Assembly (NCBI RefSeq): GCF_000350225.1
Contig: NW_005178533.1
Coordinates: 124,001 to 188,000 of the forward strand
Source: Chondrus crispus
Taxonomy: Eukaryota; Rhodophyta; Florideophyceae; Gigartinales; Gigartinaceae
Reading direction: 5' to 3'
Length of the DNA stretch: 64,000 nucleotides
A model generated the notes under the pieces. It was given only the letters and a program-made list of their open reading frames with translations. It did no database searches and had not been told where the DNA came from. Positions 44,501 through 54,684 of the stretch are shown in pieces (position 1 is the first letter of the stretch; every line of letters begins with the position of its first letter). The translations under genes were made by a program, and so were the position numbers.

Positions 44501-46107
44501 GGTTTCGTTCCCGGTTCGAGGGGAATGCGGTGCTTCGTGGCCTGGATCGTTCCAAGCGCACCGCTCCACAGACTCGAGTGCTTACGGAGCATCTCGAGTA
44601 CGTGGCCACGGAGCTTGTCATCGTCGATGTATGACAGGTCGATCTCTTTTTCCCAATCCATCGGTGGATTTTCGGGATCCTTTTGCTCGGGGAGTACAGT
44701 ACCTCTCGCCGTCGGTTGGCATAAAGGCGACCGTTCGACCGGGTCGACCCCCCTGCCCCCGGCGGTGGTCTTATCGTCGGAGTTGGATCGGCCAACTCCT
44801 ACCCCACCGACTTGATCGGTCACGTCGGTCAGGTGTAGCGCGTGCGCGATCCCCTCGGCGACCTTACGTTCGGGAGTGAGGATCGCGAGGGGGTTGCGCT
44901 TCGCGTATCCCACGACGGTGTGCTTCGGAAGCCGCTTTTCTCGTCGTGAGAAATTAGCGACGATGACGTCGAAGGTCTGATTCGGTAGGACCTCCGCGAC
45001 GCCATTTGTCAGCCTCACTGTATGTCGGTGTTGGAGTGAGGGCTTGGGTTCCAGGAACATGAGGCCACTCCCCGCGGTTGTCACACGCACGCGGGCTTGT
45101 GACATCGCGGGGATGGTAACCCAGCGGGCGATTCGGATCGCTTGCGGGGCCTCCTCGCGTACGTCTGGCCGACCCGTGTGTCGCCCGTGTCGCCTGGTAA
45201 GGGGAGTCGACTCCCCCTTTCCGTCGACGATGGCGACGGAACCGCCTTGGCGTAGCTCCATTCGTTGAGCTTCGATGTCGATACATCGCACGTGCGTATC
45301 GATAAAGGCCGTGCCGAGGAGGACTGGCACGGCGAGCCGGTCCGCGACTACGAACGGAATTCGGAACACCGTGTTCCTCAACCGCACGGCCAGGCGGACG
45401 ACGGCCGAAAGCTTGAGGGGGTTGCTATTCGCGCCTGCCAATCGTGGCAGAGGTGCGTCGTGCACGACGTAACGCGTCCAATCGGGGGAAAGGTCGGCCT
45501 TCCTCACCAGATTATACCCCGAGCACGTATCAACGGCGATCGTGCGGGGTTTAAATGCATTTCCCTCTGTGGCTATCGAGCCGAGGACGTTGTAGATCTT
45601 CGACGTCATAAGGCAAATGAAGCCGTCGACAACCTTCGGGGCGACCTTATCGGTGAGGTCGTTCCGCCGGGGCCTTCGATTTCGGTGCTGGCCCCGCTTG
45701 CGTTTCCTTCTCCCCCCTCCTTGGGGCGTCGGCGGATCAGTGACGCCCCTCGGATTACTCGAATCCCTACGACACGGACCTTTCTCCAGCGACCTTGGGC
45801 TCGCGGGAGTCTGGGGGTCGACCGAATATTTTCGGTCGTCGTTGCCCCCGTCGCCTTCGTTACGCCTCACCGGGACGTCGGCTGTCCCGGTGTCTTGTGC
45901 TCCTAACGTCGGGCCTTCGGAGGCCTCGACGTGCGATCGCTCCTGTATCGGCATTACAGGAGCTCCCCTGTTCGCCTCCGGTAGCTGGGGATGTATTATC
46001 GGACAATACCCCCCGTGTCCTTGGCGAGCACGCGGGGTCGGGTCTAGTTCGTGGGGAAGAGACGGCTCACGCGACCGCGTGTACGTGACCGTCTTTACCC
46101 TTTTTTC
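41404..46107 (-). pseudogene. pol: Family C pol: protease, RT, RNase H, integrase
   Basis: One frame runs from the gag overlap (46107) to 41404, interrupted by TGA at 43923-43921, TGA at 43326-43324 and TAG at 42981-42979. The protease motif is AVDTCSGYNLV, with Cys where DTG/DSG is usual. The RT has GSLRFCVDYRRLN, MPFGLKGAPATF and VYLDDVIVFS. RNase H shows YMIDTDASAYQLG and RTDHDALRWL. The integrase has the HH-CC module (LCHNPAIAGHPGE, CRTCAMNRV), the DDE residues (AIDIL, LLSDNGPQF, GQVERYNRT) and GPYRVL. The last 40 or so codons (after TEYPSRHL) are flanking sequence. The three stops fit C-to-T or G-to-A changes of Arg, Trp and Gln codons. Confidence 0.92.
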
Positions 46108-48665
46108 GAACTACCTGTGCTATCGGAGCTAACCTCCTGGCTATCGACGGCCAGGTCTTCTTCGGGTAGCCGTCCGCGTGGGTAGGGACGATCCCCCCAC
46201 TGCGGCTCAGCGGCCCTGGCGAAGTATTCCGGTACTTCCGGGCCTTGACCTGCGGCGTCCGGTCGTTGCAGGATATAGGGGACGAAGCGAGTCGGCTCGC
46301 CTTCGTGACCCTCCGTGGGTGGAGGGTAGGTATCCTCTACCCAGTCTTGCAGGTACATTGTCGCATTTTGTACCTGTTGGGGTAACCGAGAACGGTCTCG
46401 GTCCCCTCTCTGCTCTTGGCGCGGGTATCTTGTGTCCGCCTGGTGGTAGGCGGGTCGATCCCGACGATCGACTTCGTTACGACGGTACCCGCCTCCACGG
46501 GGGACGAAGCGTGCGCCCCCACCCGATCGGTTCGGGAAGCCTTGACGCGGGGGACGGCCCTCGCCCGCCGCTTGCCGGAGGAGATTACGCGCACCGGGGC
46601 GCGTCTTTATCTGGTAGCGGTAGTTCCTGTACACCGTGAACATTCGTTGTTCCGGCGACAGGAACGGGCACGCGTACATGGCATGCCCGTTCGTACGGCA
46701 TAGCCAGCACACGTACGCGCAGCCGTCCGTTGAGGCGAAGGTCGCCGCGTGCCGCGCCTCCTCATCGGTGAGGAGGGGCACGCGAGGCGCTTCGCCTCCT
46801 GCATCTCGGCTCGATATGTCGAGCTCTGCGACCCGGGGGTCCGTACCCCTTGCCACTCTTGGAGTGGCCGCGAAGGCGGTCGCGTAACTCGATGTCGTTC
46901 CGGTCGACATCGGTGAGGGGGTTTGTGCCCCCACGGGCCCTGCTCCTTGGGTAATGAGGACAGGGTCGGCCTGCAACTCATTCTACCCTATATGGAGGGT
47001 CGAGGCGGGCGAACTTGTCGCGGCGGACTTCGTAGTCCTGCCAGCCTTGCCTGCCGGTTTCGAATCCGGCAGAGGTAAACCGCGCCGAGTGCGGTACGTT
47101 GTACCTTCCCCCGTTTCGATACGGCGGATGGTCGGAAGATCGGTCTTCTGACTGCGTGGCAGCCTTTGCACAGTTTCGGATACTGCGGCACGGGTTGCCG
47201 GTGCAAGTCTCCGCACGAAGTAGTGCGCGAGGGAATGTTCGGAGAAGACTGCCGTGCATCGGAACGCGGCAGTCTCGAGTCGGTCAGCAAACGTGCTTTC
47301 CGTCTCATGCGATTGCTGTCGCGCCGTAGCGACAGCGTCGTACGCTTCACCCAACACGTCGTCCGTGAGGTAGCGTTTTAAGAATTGGTTCACGAGCCCC
47401 GGCCAGCTCACGTCGTCGTGGAGCTGGTCGGCGCGGAGGCCACGCATCGTATAACTCGTATACAGGCGCTCCGCGTTGCGCTCGAGGAAGTGCGCGAGGA
47501 CTCGTACCGCAACACCTTCGGTCAGGTGTTGCGAGTTGAAGGTGATTCGGATATCCTTCAAAAACGGCAGCAGCTGGATCGGGTCGGTACCATCGAAGCT
47601 GCGCATCGTGGGACGGATCCCACGACAGCGTTGGACGTACTTCGCGATCCGTCCCGCGTCACCCGAGGTAACGAGCCTCGAGGTGTTATCCAAGCGGTAC
47701 ATACGATAGTCAGCAACGGCGCTGAACTCTTGGATCATCGTATGTACCGGCTCGAGCCCGGGTTCAGCGGAACCCAGCGTGCCGAAGGAGGTAACCGGTA
47801 GCGTACGGACGTCTACCGGACCTGGATGCTCGGCGTAACTCGCCGGCGGGTAGCCGCCCCAGCGGGGATCGACGGAGAACAGCGGTTCTCCGGATCTGCG
47901 GGCGGCTCCTCCACGGTCCTGTTCGTCCGCGTACGATACGCGGTCCACTTGCCGCTTACTTCCGGCGATAGGCGGCAAGGCTTGGGTCTCAGACGCGAAG
48001 TTTGCGTCTATCGGAGGACGGCTTTCTTCTGCAGTCCGACTGGTAGTGGCACCAGTTGGACGCCAACCTTCGGGGGCCGCGGCGCTCGGAGGTACGGTAC
48101 CACCGAACCCTCTCGAGGGGGCACCGGGTAGCCTTTCGGCCATGGTACGGTCCATGTCACGAGCACGCCGACGAGTGGCGTCGAGCTCAGCGCAGAGGTG
48201 CGCGAACGCACCCAATTGCTCTGCGGACGGAGAGGTTCGGTCCTCGGGTCGTCTCACCGAGGTCGGCCTCTCAGGGCGACCTTGCCCGGACGGTCCGGGC
48301 GAGGCGAAACGGGAGTCTTCGACGAGTACGATCCGCGAGTGTAACTCGTCGATCATTGCTCGGAGATTCTCTAAGGACTGCGTCACTCTATCGAACCTCC
48401 CTTCACGCAGGGAGCGGAGTTCGGCCATACATTGAGTGTATACATGGTCCGATACATCGATCCGAAGGGAAGTACGGACTTCCTCGATGTATTCGGCTAT
48501 GCGTTCGAACATCGCCGCCGCTCTTTCCTCGGAGGATCTGAGCGACGGTTCGCGGTCACGAGGACCTGCGTCGCCGTCGCCCGACGGGGCGGATGGGGAC
48601 TGCACAGCGGCCGGACTCAGATCCGCCGCCTCGGAGCGGATCGAGGGCTCAAACTCTTGGCTCAT
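46095..48665 (-). pseudogene. gag: Family C gag
   Basis: The ATG at 48665 (MSQEFEPSIRSEAADLSPAA) begins an acidic, coiled-coil N-terminal region (RIAEYIEEVRTSLRIDV; LAELR-type heptads). A capsid-like region follows (RSFDGTDPIQLLPFLKDIRI, VAVRVLAHFLERNAERLY). A TAG at 46985-46983 interrupts the frame at LHIG/NELQADP. The same frame then carries the zinc knuckle CWLCRTNGHAMYAC and a basic Arg/Gly-rich segment, ending with TAA at 46097-46095. Pol begins in the -1 frame within the last few codons, over a run of six A (46106-46101). Without the TAG it would be a protein of about 856 residues. Confidence 0.88.
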
Positions 48666-48726
48666 CTCGACGCGATCGGTTCGCGGAGGGAAGCGGAAGT
48701 CTTCTCGGAGATCGGAATCCAGGGTC

Positions 48727-48744
48727 TTCTAGGTCGGGAGACCA
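48727..48744 (-). promoter_or_regulatory. Primer-binding site of family C
   Basis: On the minus strand TGGTCTCCCGACCTAGAA follows the LTR end after one base. It is identical over 18 bases to the family A site. Confidence 0.85.
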
Positions 48745-48745
48745 C

Positions 48746-49351
48746 TGTAGCATAAACACCCCCAGCGATAGGGGTGTATGCACAGTTCGACCGAGACCCC
48801 GTCCGATCGGGAAGACGGGGGTGAAGCAGGACACCAGCTAACGGCACCGGGCAGCGGGCCCGGGTAGCGTGGTAGAGCGGGAACGGGGAGGACGCCGGTA
48901 CGCGCGAGCGGTTCGACGCCTCGACGCCCCGGCGCGGTACTGGGTAACGATCCAGTACCGACGGGCGGAGGCGGAGCCGACTCGTGGGCGTACCACGCGC
49001 GTCCTCAACCCGCGCTCGGTGCCGCTCTAAGGTATTTAGCGAGCGCTACCTTAGAATAAGCGGGAAGTCGGACCTTGACGGTCGGTGGGTGACAAGTCCG
49101 TGCTTGTCCTCCTCCACCGCCGCCGGTCCGCTCCATATTTAATGTACATAATATCCTATCATAATAGTACAGTACCGATGTACTGTAGCGACGTACTGTA
49201 GCGGTCGGTCGACACTGTAATACTGTCAGCCATGGGGGCTGACAGTACACGTGTGTGTGCGCGCTCTTCGGTCCCGCGCGTACACGTGTAAACGTGCGCC
49301 ACCTGTACTCGGGGTTACACGTGGTGGTACTGTAGAGCATCGAGCTCTACA
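48746..49351 (-). repeat. Family C 5' LTR (606 bp)
   Basis: On the minus strand it begins TGTAGAGCTC and ends ATGCTACA, immediately before the primer-binding site. The borders rest on the TGTAG...CTACA inverted ends and on the site. No second copy exists in the window. It contains several CTACAGTAC/GTACTGTA-type short repeats and a TATTAAATA-like AT patch near 49140. Confidence 0.75.
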
Positions 49352-49376
49352 GTAACCGATCCGATTCTGAGTTGAT

Positions 49377-50104
49377 CTAATCTAAAATAAAGCCCCAGGG
49401 GGGGGTTATACTACAACTATTATCCTCTGTAACTGCAATTTCCCTTCCATTTAGCACCAGATCGACAACTGATTGCTTTCCAAAATCATCATATAGGTGA
49501 AATGTGCGTGGAATTGGCGTAGCTGAAATAAAGAGCGCATCAATACCGCGGTATCGGGCCCGAGTCTTCTCCTTTCGATTAACTCCCAATCTATGTTCCT
49601 CTTCAACGATCAGCAAGCCCAGGTCTGGAAAATACATTTGTCGTTGAGTAACATCTCAGTGCCTATGGCGACGCGCACCTCTCCAGAGCATAATCTATCT
49701 CTGTTCTCAATGTTTATCTTCCGTGAAGTAAATCTGGTCATGCGGGCCATTGCGACTTTGAGGGAGGCCCCTTCAAATCTGCTTCGAAAAGTATCGTAGT
49801 GTTGCTGCGCCAGAATTGTAGTGGGGGCAAGGATTGCGACATGCTTCCCAGCTGCCCAGACCCGGAGCCTCGCTCGAACTGCAACTTCGGCTTTTCCAAA
49901 CCCCACATCACTGCAAAGCAATCGGTCCATTGGGCGTCGATTCTTACTCATGTCTCTCATGAGCTGTTTTTTGTGACCTCCTGGTCCTCGGCGACGACAT
50001 CGGCTAGGTTCTTGCTGGTGAGCGTGACAACATCCGACTCGTCGGCGGCGACGAGAGATGCGACGAGAGAACCGGTCAAATAGGGAAGAATGTTTCGAGG
50101 GCAC
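49377..50104 (-). pseudogene. Mfd/TRCF-type helicase fragment
   Basis: The minus strand encodes the start of the motor domain of a transcription-repair coupling factor: TKNSS- or KKQLMRDMSKNR-type lead, PMDRLLCSDVGFGKAEVAVR, GKHVAILAPTTILAQQHYDT, then in another frame LGLLIVEEEHRLGVNRKEK and ALFISATPIPRTFHL. Mfd displaces stalled RNA polymerase from damaged DNA; algae and plants encode organelle-targeted versions. Here the Walker A Thr is Ala (GFGKAE), the DEEH box reads EEEH, at least two frameshifts occur, and the RNA polymerase-interaction and C-terminal domains are missing. It is a dead fragment about 250 codons long. Confidence 0.78.
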
Positions 50105-50288
50105 GTTTAGTGATCCGTTGATCGCCGAAGAGACGACTGGGTACGAATTTCCCAATCCCTACGCCCAAAAACCTTTCTCCGTATATTTGTTTATTTTTTT
50201 TGAGCGCATGCGGTGCCGTGTAATGATCAAACAAACAGCCGCACACAGCATTACATGCATCAATATCTGGTAAATACCCGCAGGGTGT

Positions 50289-52566
50289 TCAACATTCTCC
50301 AAAAGGGTCTAGTGCTTCCCTAGTAAGGCGCTGGACAACATCGGGGATCTTACCAGTCGTGTTCAACTCTGGAAAGTAAACAAGAACTGCCGCGGACGGT
50401 ATATCACTCTGTGATTGATCGTTTTGTTTCATGGGGGCGTAATTGCCAGTGTAGCACAAGCTCTCTCCTCTCTGTCCCCGTACAAGTTCGAACCACCGAA
50501 CAGTCAAAATAACGTTGACACTATTTGCATTCTCAACATGTTCAACTCTTCCCAACCAGAATGGTGTCACTTCGTTCACGTTTGAGCCGCAGTTTATAGT
50601 TACCATGCTGCCCCTCTCATATGTGCACGTGTCCTCCACAGCCAATTTGCTTTCCGAATCATCATGCGAAGCCTCAAGGTCGCGGCAATAATCGCAAAAA
50701 GAAGCAAATTGCCGGAATTCCCACTCTGGCAGGGCGAAGTCCTTGCTTTCAATCGCGTCTATTTCGGAAAGAAGTGATAACACATTCTGTCTCCATCCAA
50801 TTCTGTTCTCTGTCACATTTACGCGCTTGCGGTACGCGCTGATGTCCGCTTGGGAGGGCTTGTTAGTTTTTATGGGCTCTGCTTTTGTCATATCAGGAAC
50901 GAAATGGAGGAGAGAACCAATGAATCCTTCGATTCTATCAAGTTTCTGAAGTGCTTCCCTCTTTTCCACCATTTGTACCCGACCAGGCAGGTAACATGAG
51001 CACCACCTCCTTCGAGCTCATGAGAATCATCCCGCTCGAAGACAAACTTTCTGAACGCGAGCATGTTGTTGATTCTCGATGCAACTGCACTTTGTTTATA
51101 ACAGGCACCTGAGAAATTGTTCATCCCAGAGATGCGGCTAGCCTGTATGTTGTTTTGTACTGACGCGGAGTTTCCCCCTTGACTTTCAACAATGTGCCCG
51201 TGAAGTTCCGAAACACAGGCTGTATTCCTATCCCGCATGAAGACAGAAGTTCGGCTGAATCGGCGGTCAATGTCCTCATGTGTGAGCCCAAACGGTAGAA
51301 AGTTAACAACAATGCGGTTGAAGAGCCCTTTATGCACCATGTAATCACAAAATGCAAAAAAGAAGCGATTCTTGTTGTTTTTTGATGTATTATCCAGCTG
51401 AACATTCAGCTCTTTAGGAAAACAACTCATACCTTGAGCTCTTTTCGCATCTCGCAACAGAAAAAGGGAGCGACATAGCGCATCAATTGTCTGATTTGCA
51501 CCTGAGGGGATGTTGTCGGCTGACGTGAAAAAACAAACGAAAGGCTGTCCAGAAAGTGCCCCGTGATAGCAAACACCAGTGACCTTCTGCTTGAGAACCT
51601 TACCGGTATCTCTTTTTGTCGTCGTGTAAAAACGCGGTAGTCCAAACTTCGCCTGGTCCGCCCCGTCAATAATTGCGGAAAGAATTTCCCGGGGCCTGTC
51701 AATTGCTTTTGACTAAATGAGTCGATATTCAGCTCGCTCAGAGTGGATTGGCTGCAGATGTGCGCGGAATCCTTTCTTAAGTTTTTGTCTAGATTTTTCA
51801 TATCCTGTTTTCCTAGAAATTAATAGCAAACCCTCCTTAAAGCTTGTGCACGTGTCACAAACGGAAAATCCGTGTCTTCGTCTACACTTGATATGTGAGG
51901 CATACCGCTTCCAAGTTTCGTAAAAGTGAGAAGAAGAGCACGCTCGACGGCCATACATCCCTTCATTTTCTCGAAACAGAATGTAAACGAGGTATTTATT
52001 TCCATGTGGGAGGTGCCGCTCGATGCAGTGCGGCATTTCATCTCCGAGATCGTCTGCCAAGGCTCGCAGGAATGAAATCGCCGAGGATTTTTTAGTTGAG
52101 CTCCCATCTGATCCCCCCATTCCCCCGGGAAGGTGGGAAGCGTTCGCTGAAGGTAGCTCCAGGACATTGGCAATCATGGTCCTTGACACTTCTAGAGTGT
52201 CAATCACCATTCTCCAACAAACCTGCCATCCATCACAGTAGAAGTATCGCCGTGAGCACTGTGGGTCCGGAACGATTAGATCGGCGAAGCGTGCCTTTCT
52301 TTCATCACGAGAAATTGACAGGAAATTCTCTCGCATTGCCCTACACTTTTCTGTACCGACTTCGAAGACGCAAAGACGCTTGCAACAGCGTTTTGGCCAT
52401 CCAGTTGTTGATATTTTTGTTGGATTGGCGTCGTCTGTTCTGTAATCGCGACTTCAATGTTTTGCAATCGAGCTCGATTGGGACTTTTGATAGGGGAGGA
52501 GTATCGTCTAACGTTGTCATGATATCGCTCTATGTGCCTGTCTCTCGGGTTCAACGCTTCAAGTAG
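50289..52566 (-). pseudogene. DUF7869-like protein, probably from a DNA transposon
   Basis: After an N-terminal Cys/basic part, the minus-strand frames give FSVCDTCTSFKEGLLLISRK, SERAEYRLI, then (in a shifted frame) an IIDGADQ-type block at about 51690-51660. Next come LNVQLDNTSKNNKNRFFFAF and VNFLPFGLTHEDIDRRFSRT. The C-terminal part (EVTPFWLGRVEHVENANSVN, VLVYFPELNTTGKIPDVVQR) resembles a small BAH-like module. The set D-G-A-D-Q, Q-L-D-N, HED-D is typical of DUF7869-type proteins, spread through algae, oomycetes and animals and suspected to be transposases. At least three frameshifts separate the blocks. Confidence 0.6.
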
Positions 52567-52626
52567 TCATGACGGACCTGCAAGTATGGACTTTGGGCAA
52601 GCACGCGGTGTGGGATCAAGAAGGCG

Positions 52627-52673
52627 CAGCCGAATACCAGTACAGGATATTATCCTGTACTGGTATTCGGCTG
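52627..52673. repeat. 47-bp perfect inverted repeat (23-bp arms, 1-nt centre)
   Basis: The arm 52627-52649 begins CAGCCGAATACCAG and ends AGGATA; 52651-52673 is its exact reverse complement, with a single T between. It lies 61 bp beyond the start side of the DUF7869-like gene. Confidence 0.9.
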
Positions 52674-53637
52674 GAAGCAAAAATTCAGCAGCCCAGCTCA
52701 CTGTGTTTTGTTTTCGAAAGAGTAGACGTCAGGGATCTATATCATATTCCTCTGCTGTTGTGTTTCATTTTTTTCTGGACGTTACACATCGAAGAATTTA
52801 TCAAAGTCCTTTTCTACGCCTGTCACATGCCTTGAAAGTGACAAATGTTTTCCTTTACGAAGCAAATATTGCGATTCTTACGGAAATGTTTCGTCAAAAG
52901 ACGGGAAATCATGGTAGAGCGGAAAGGAATTTGTTCAGGACGATAACTGATATCTATATCAACTGCCCCCCAACCCTTTCCGAAACTCTCACATTCGATC
53001 CACTTGTTCAAATGTTTGAACTCAACTGTTCAAATCTTCGGAATGAGCCGTGTTTATTCTCTCATTCGCTTACGATGGTTTTTATGCTTACTAAAAACAA
53101 CAGTCGCAACAATTTCCAGAAGCTTTTGCTTAAGTCAGAAGACTCGCGGGATTGCCTTTTAAGATAATCAAATCCTGCAACTAAAGCGAGGCAGAAAGTC
53201 CTGCAGTCATGAAGGTTTCAGGAAGTGAGGTTACGAGTGATACTGTGACTGAATACGTCGATCGGCGTAAAATTGTCAATCTCTGGTATTCCAGGCCAAT
53301 TCGTTCTCGAGATGAAGATATTGTCAGAGAGGGTTTTCTACAAAATGGATACATCAGCACTTATCACATATCATGTCGAGTGGCTACTGTTCCTGAAATA
53401 CAGCTACTGTTTGAGAGAGAGCCACATTCTACACGCCTGAAAAGGCATCAGAAGTGGCACGAGCAGTGATAAGAGAAGAGACAGATGGACTCGCTAGAGG
53501 GTATCGCTTTTGTTATGATGGTCAAATCTGCAAAAGAGTAGCGATACAGCTAATGGAGGACAGAGTTTTGATAAAAGATTTCGAGCTGAAAGGTGAAGTG
53601 GTAATGTCGATGCCAGATCAAGATGAGATTGCGTATG
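52674..53637. other. Possible decayed genes of unknown family
   Basis: Plus-strand frames at 52680-53165 and 53209-53642 (MKVSGSEVTSDTVTEYVDRR; then, frame-shifted, RGYRFCYDGQICKRVAIQLM) look coding-like in composition but I recognise no domain. The A3 3' LTR begins inside the last frame at 53638, so its C-terminus was cut by the insertion. Confidence 0.35.
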
Positions 53638-54574
53638 TGTAGTGCAATGCGCCTGTTAGGCAGAGACCAAGGTCCGACGGTACAACACAAACAACAGCAA
53701 CAAAAACAACAACTGCCAACGGCACAGCGCTACGGAGTGTTCGAAGCTCCTTGTCCTCTTTAAGCGGGTTTGCGGCCCCCAGTAGCTCGGATCCCTGATA
53801 GGGGGGGGCAAAGAGAAGGGCCCAGCCCGGAATCGGTAAATGGAGGTAGAGACTTGTAAAGGCGACTGCTCGACGAGTTCGGAGGGATGTTTAGGTAAAC
53901 CTGGTCCGATGGGTCGTAAATCCAATGCTCGAAGAGCGCCTTGTACACCCTATACCCTTGATAAGGTCTTCGACGAGGACGTCGCAACGTAGCCCGTCGG
54001 GAAAGAAGAAAACGTAGCAGCGCTACACCGTCGTACTGCCCGATGGCAAAGTACCAACAACGGATCGGTCGCAACCAGATTCCGATGGAACCAACACTGA
54101 GAAAAGCACCACTGGTGCACCAACACAAAAGCCCGATGGCAAATGACGTCACGTTGCGGATCGCAATCCTACAAGGTGGGACCAACTCAAGATTAAGGGA
54201 AATTAGGATAGGGAAATAAAGGAAAATTGATAAGGAAAAAGGGGACCCCCGAGCGCAAAGGATAAAGTAATCTGTAGTTAAAGAGAATGTCTTGTGAAAG
54301 ACGGACTTCAACCAAGGCGATATCAGACTCTGGCAACTCGGGTTAGTTTATTGACTTGTTCGGTCCAAGGGCTAAGTTATATAGAGCCCCGCCGGGGCGA
54401 GTACAGTAGCTCCCGGCTCTAGATTCTAGATCTAATTAGTAAATAAATTAAATAATTAAAATAATCGTGCGCTTCGTCGCACACGTGTGTCCCCCAAACC
54501 CGGACTACAGTATCCAATTTTTTTCCTTTTTCACTTCCTTCCATCCCCCTACCCGAGACGTGTATTGCACTACA
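53638..54574 (-). repeat. Family A 3' LTR (copy A3, 937 bp)
   Basis: It is bounded by TGTAGTGCAAT and ATTGCACTACA, with the TATA region and hairpin near 54370-54400. It is shorter than the A1 and A2 LTRs because the region of about 150-bp tandem units is contracted to about one unit plus a remnant. Confidence 0.9.
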
Positions 54575-54586
54575 TATCCACCTTCT
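54575..54586 (-). promoter_or_regulatory. Polypurine tract of A3
   Basis: AGAAGGTGGATA on the minus strand directly precedes the 3' LTR, matching the A1 tract. Confidence 0.72.
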
Positions 54587-54684
54587 GAGCGCTCTCGCGC
54601 AGCGGCTTCACTCTCTTGCTTCCCAACTTCTTCCTTTTTCTTCCGACCATCGGTCGCCGCTCGCGAGAGAGTAAGACGATCTCC

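Larger units (their letters stand above)
41521..49351 (-). mobile_element. Ty3/gypsy retrotransposon family C (3' end missing)
   Basis: On the minus strand the order is 5' LTR (49351-48746), primer-binding site, gag, and pol with protease, RT, RNase H and integrase. It is clearly related to family A in enzyme order but divergent throughout. Coding ends near 41520 with no copy of the 606-bp LTR beyond it, so the 3' LTR has been lost, probably with the CACTA junction. Only in-frame stops disrupt it; I see no frameshift in pol. Confidence 0.9.

Noticed and set aside
45265..45906. Plus-strand ORFs opposite family C protease
   Set aside because: Shadow of pol; no conservation in family A at the same place, unlike the antisense ORF at 54685.
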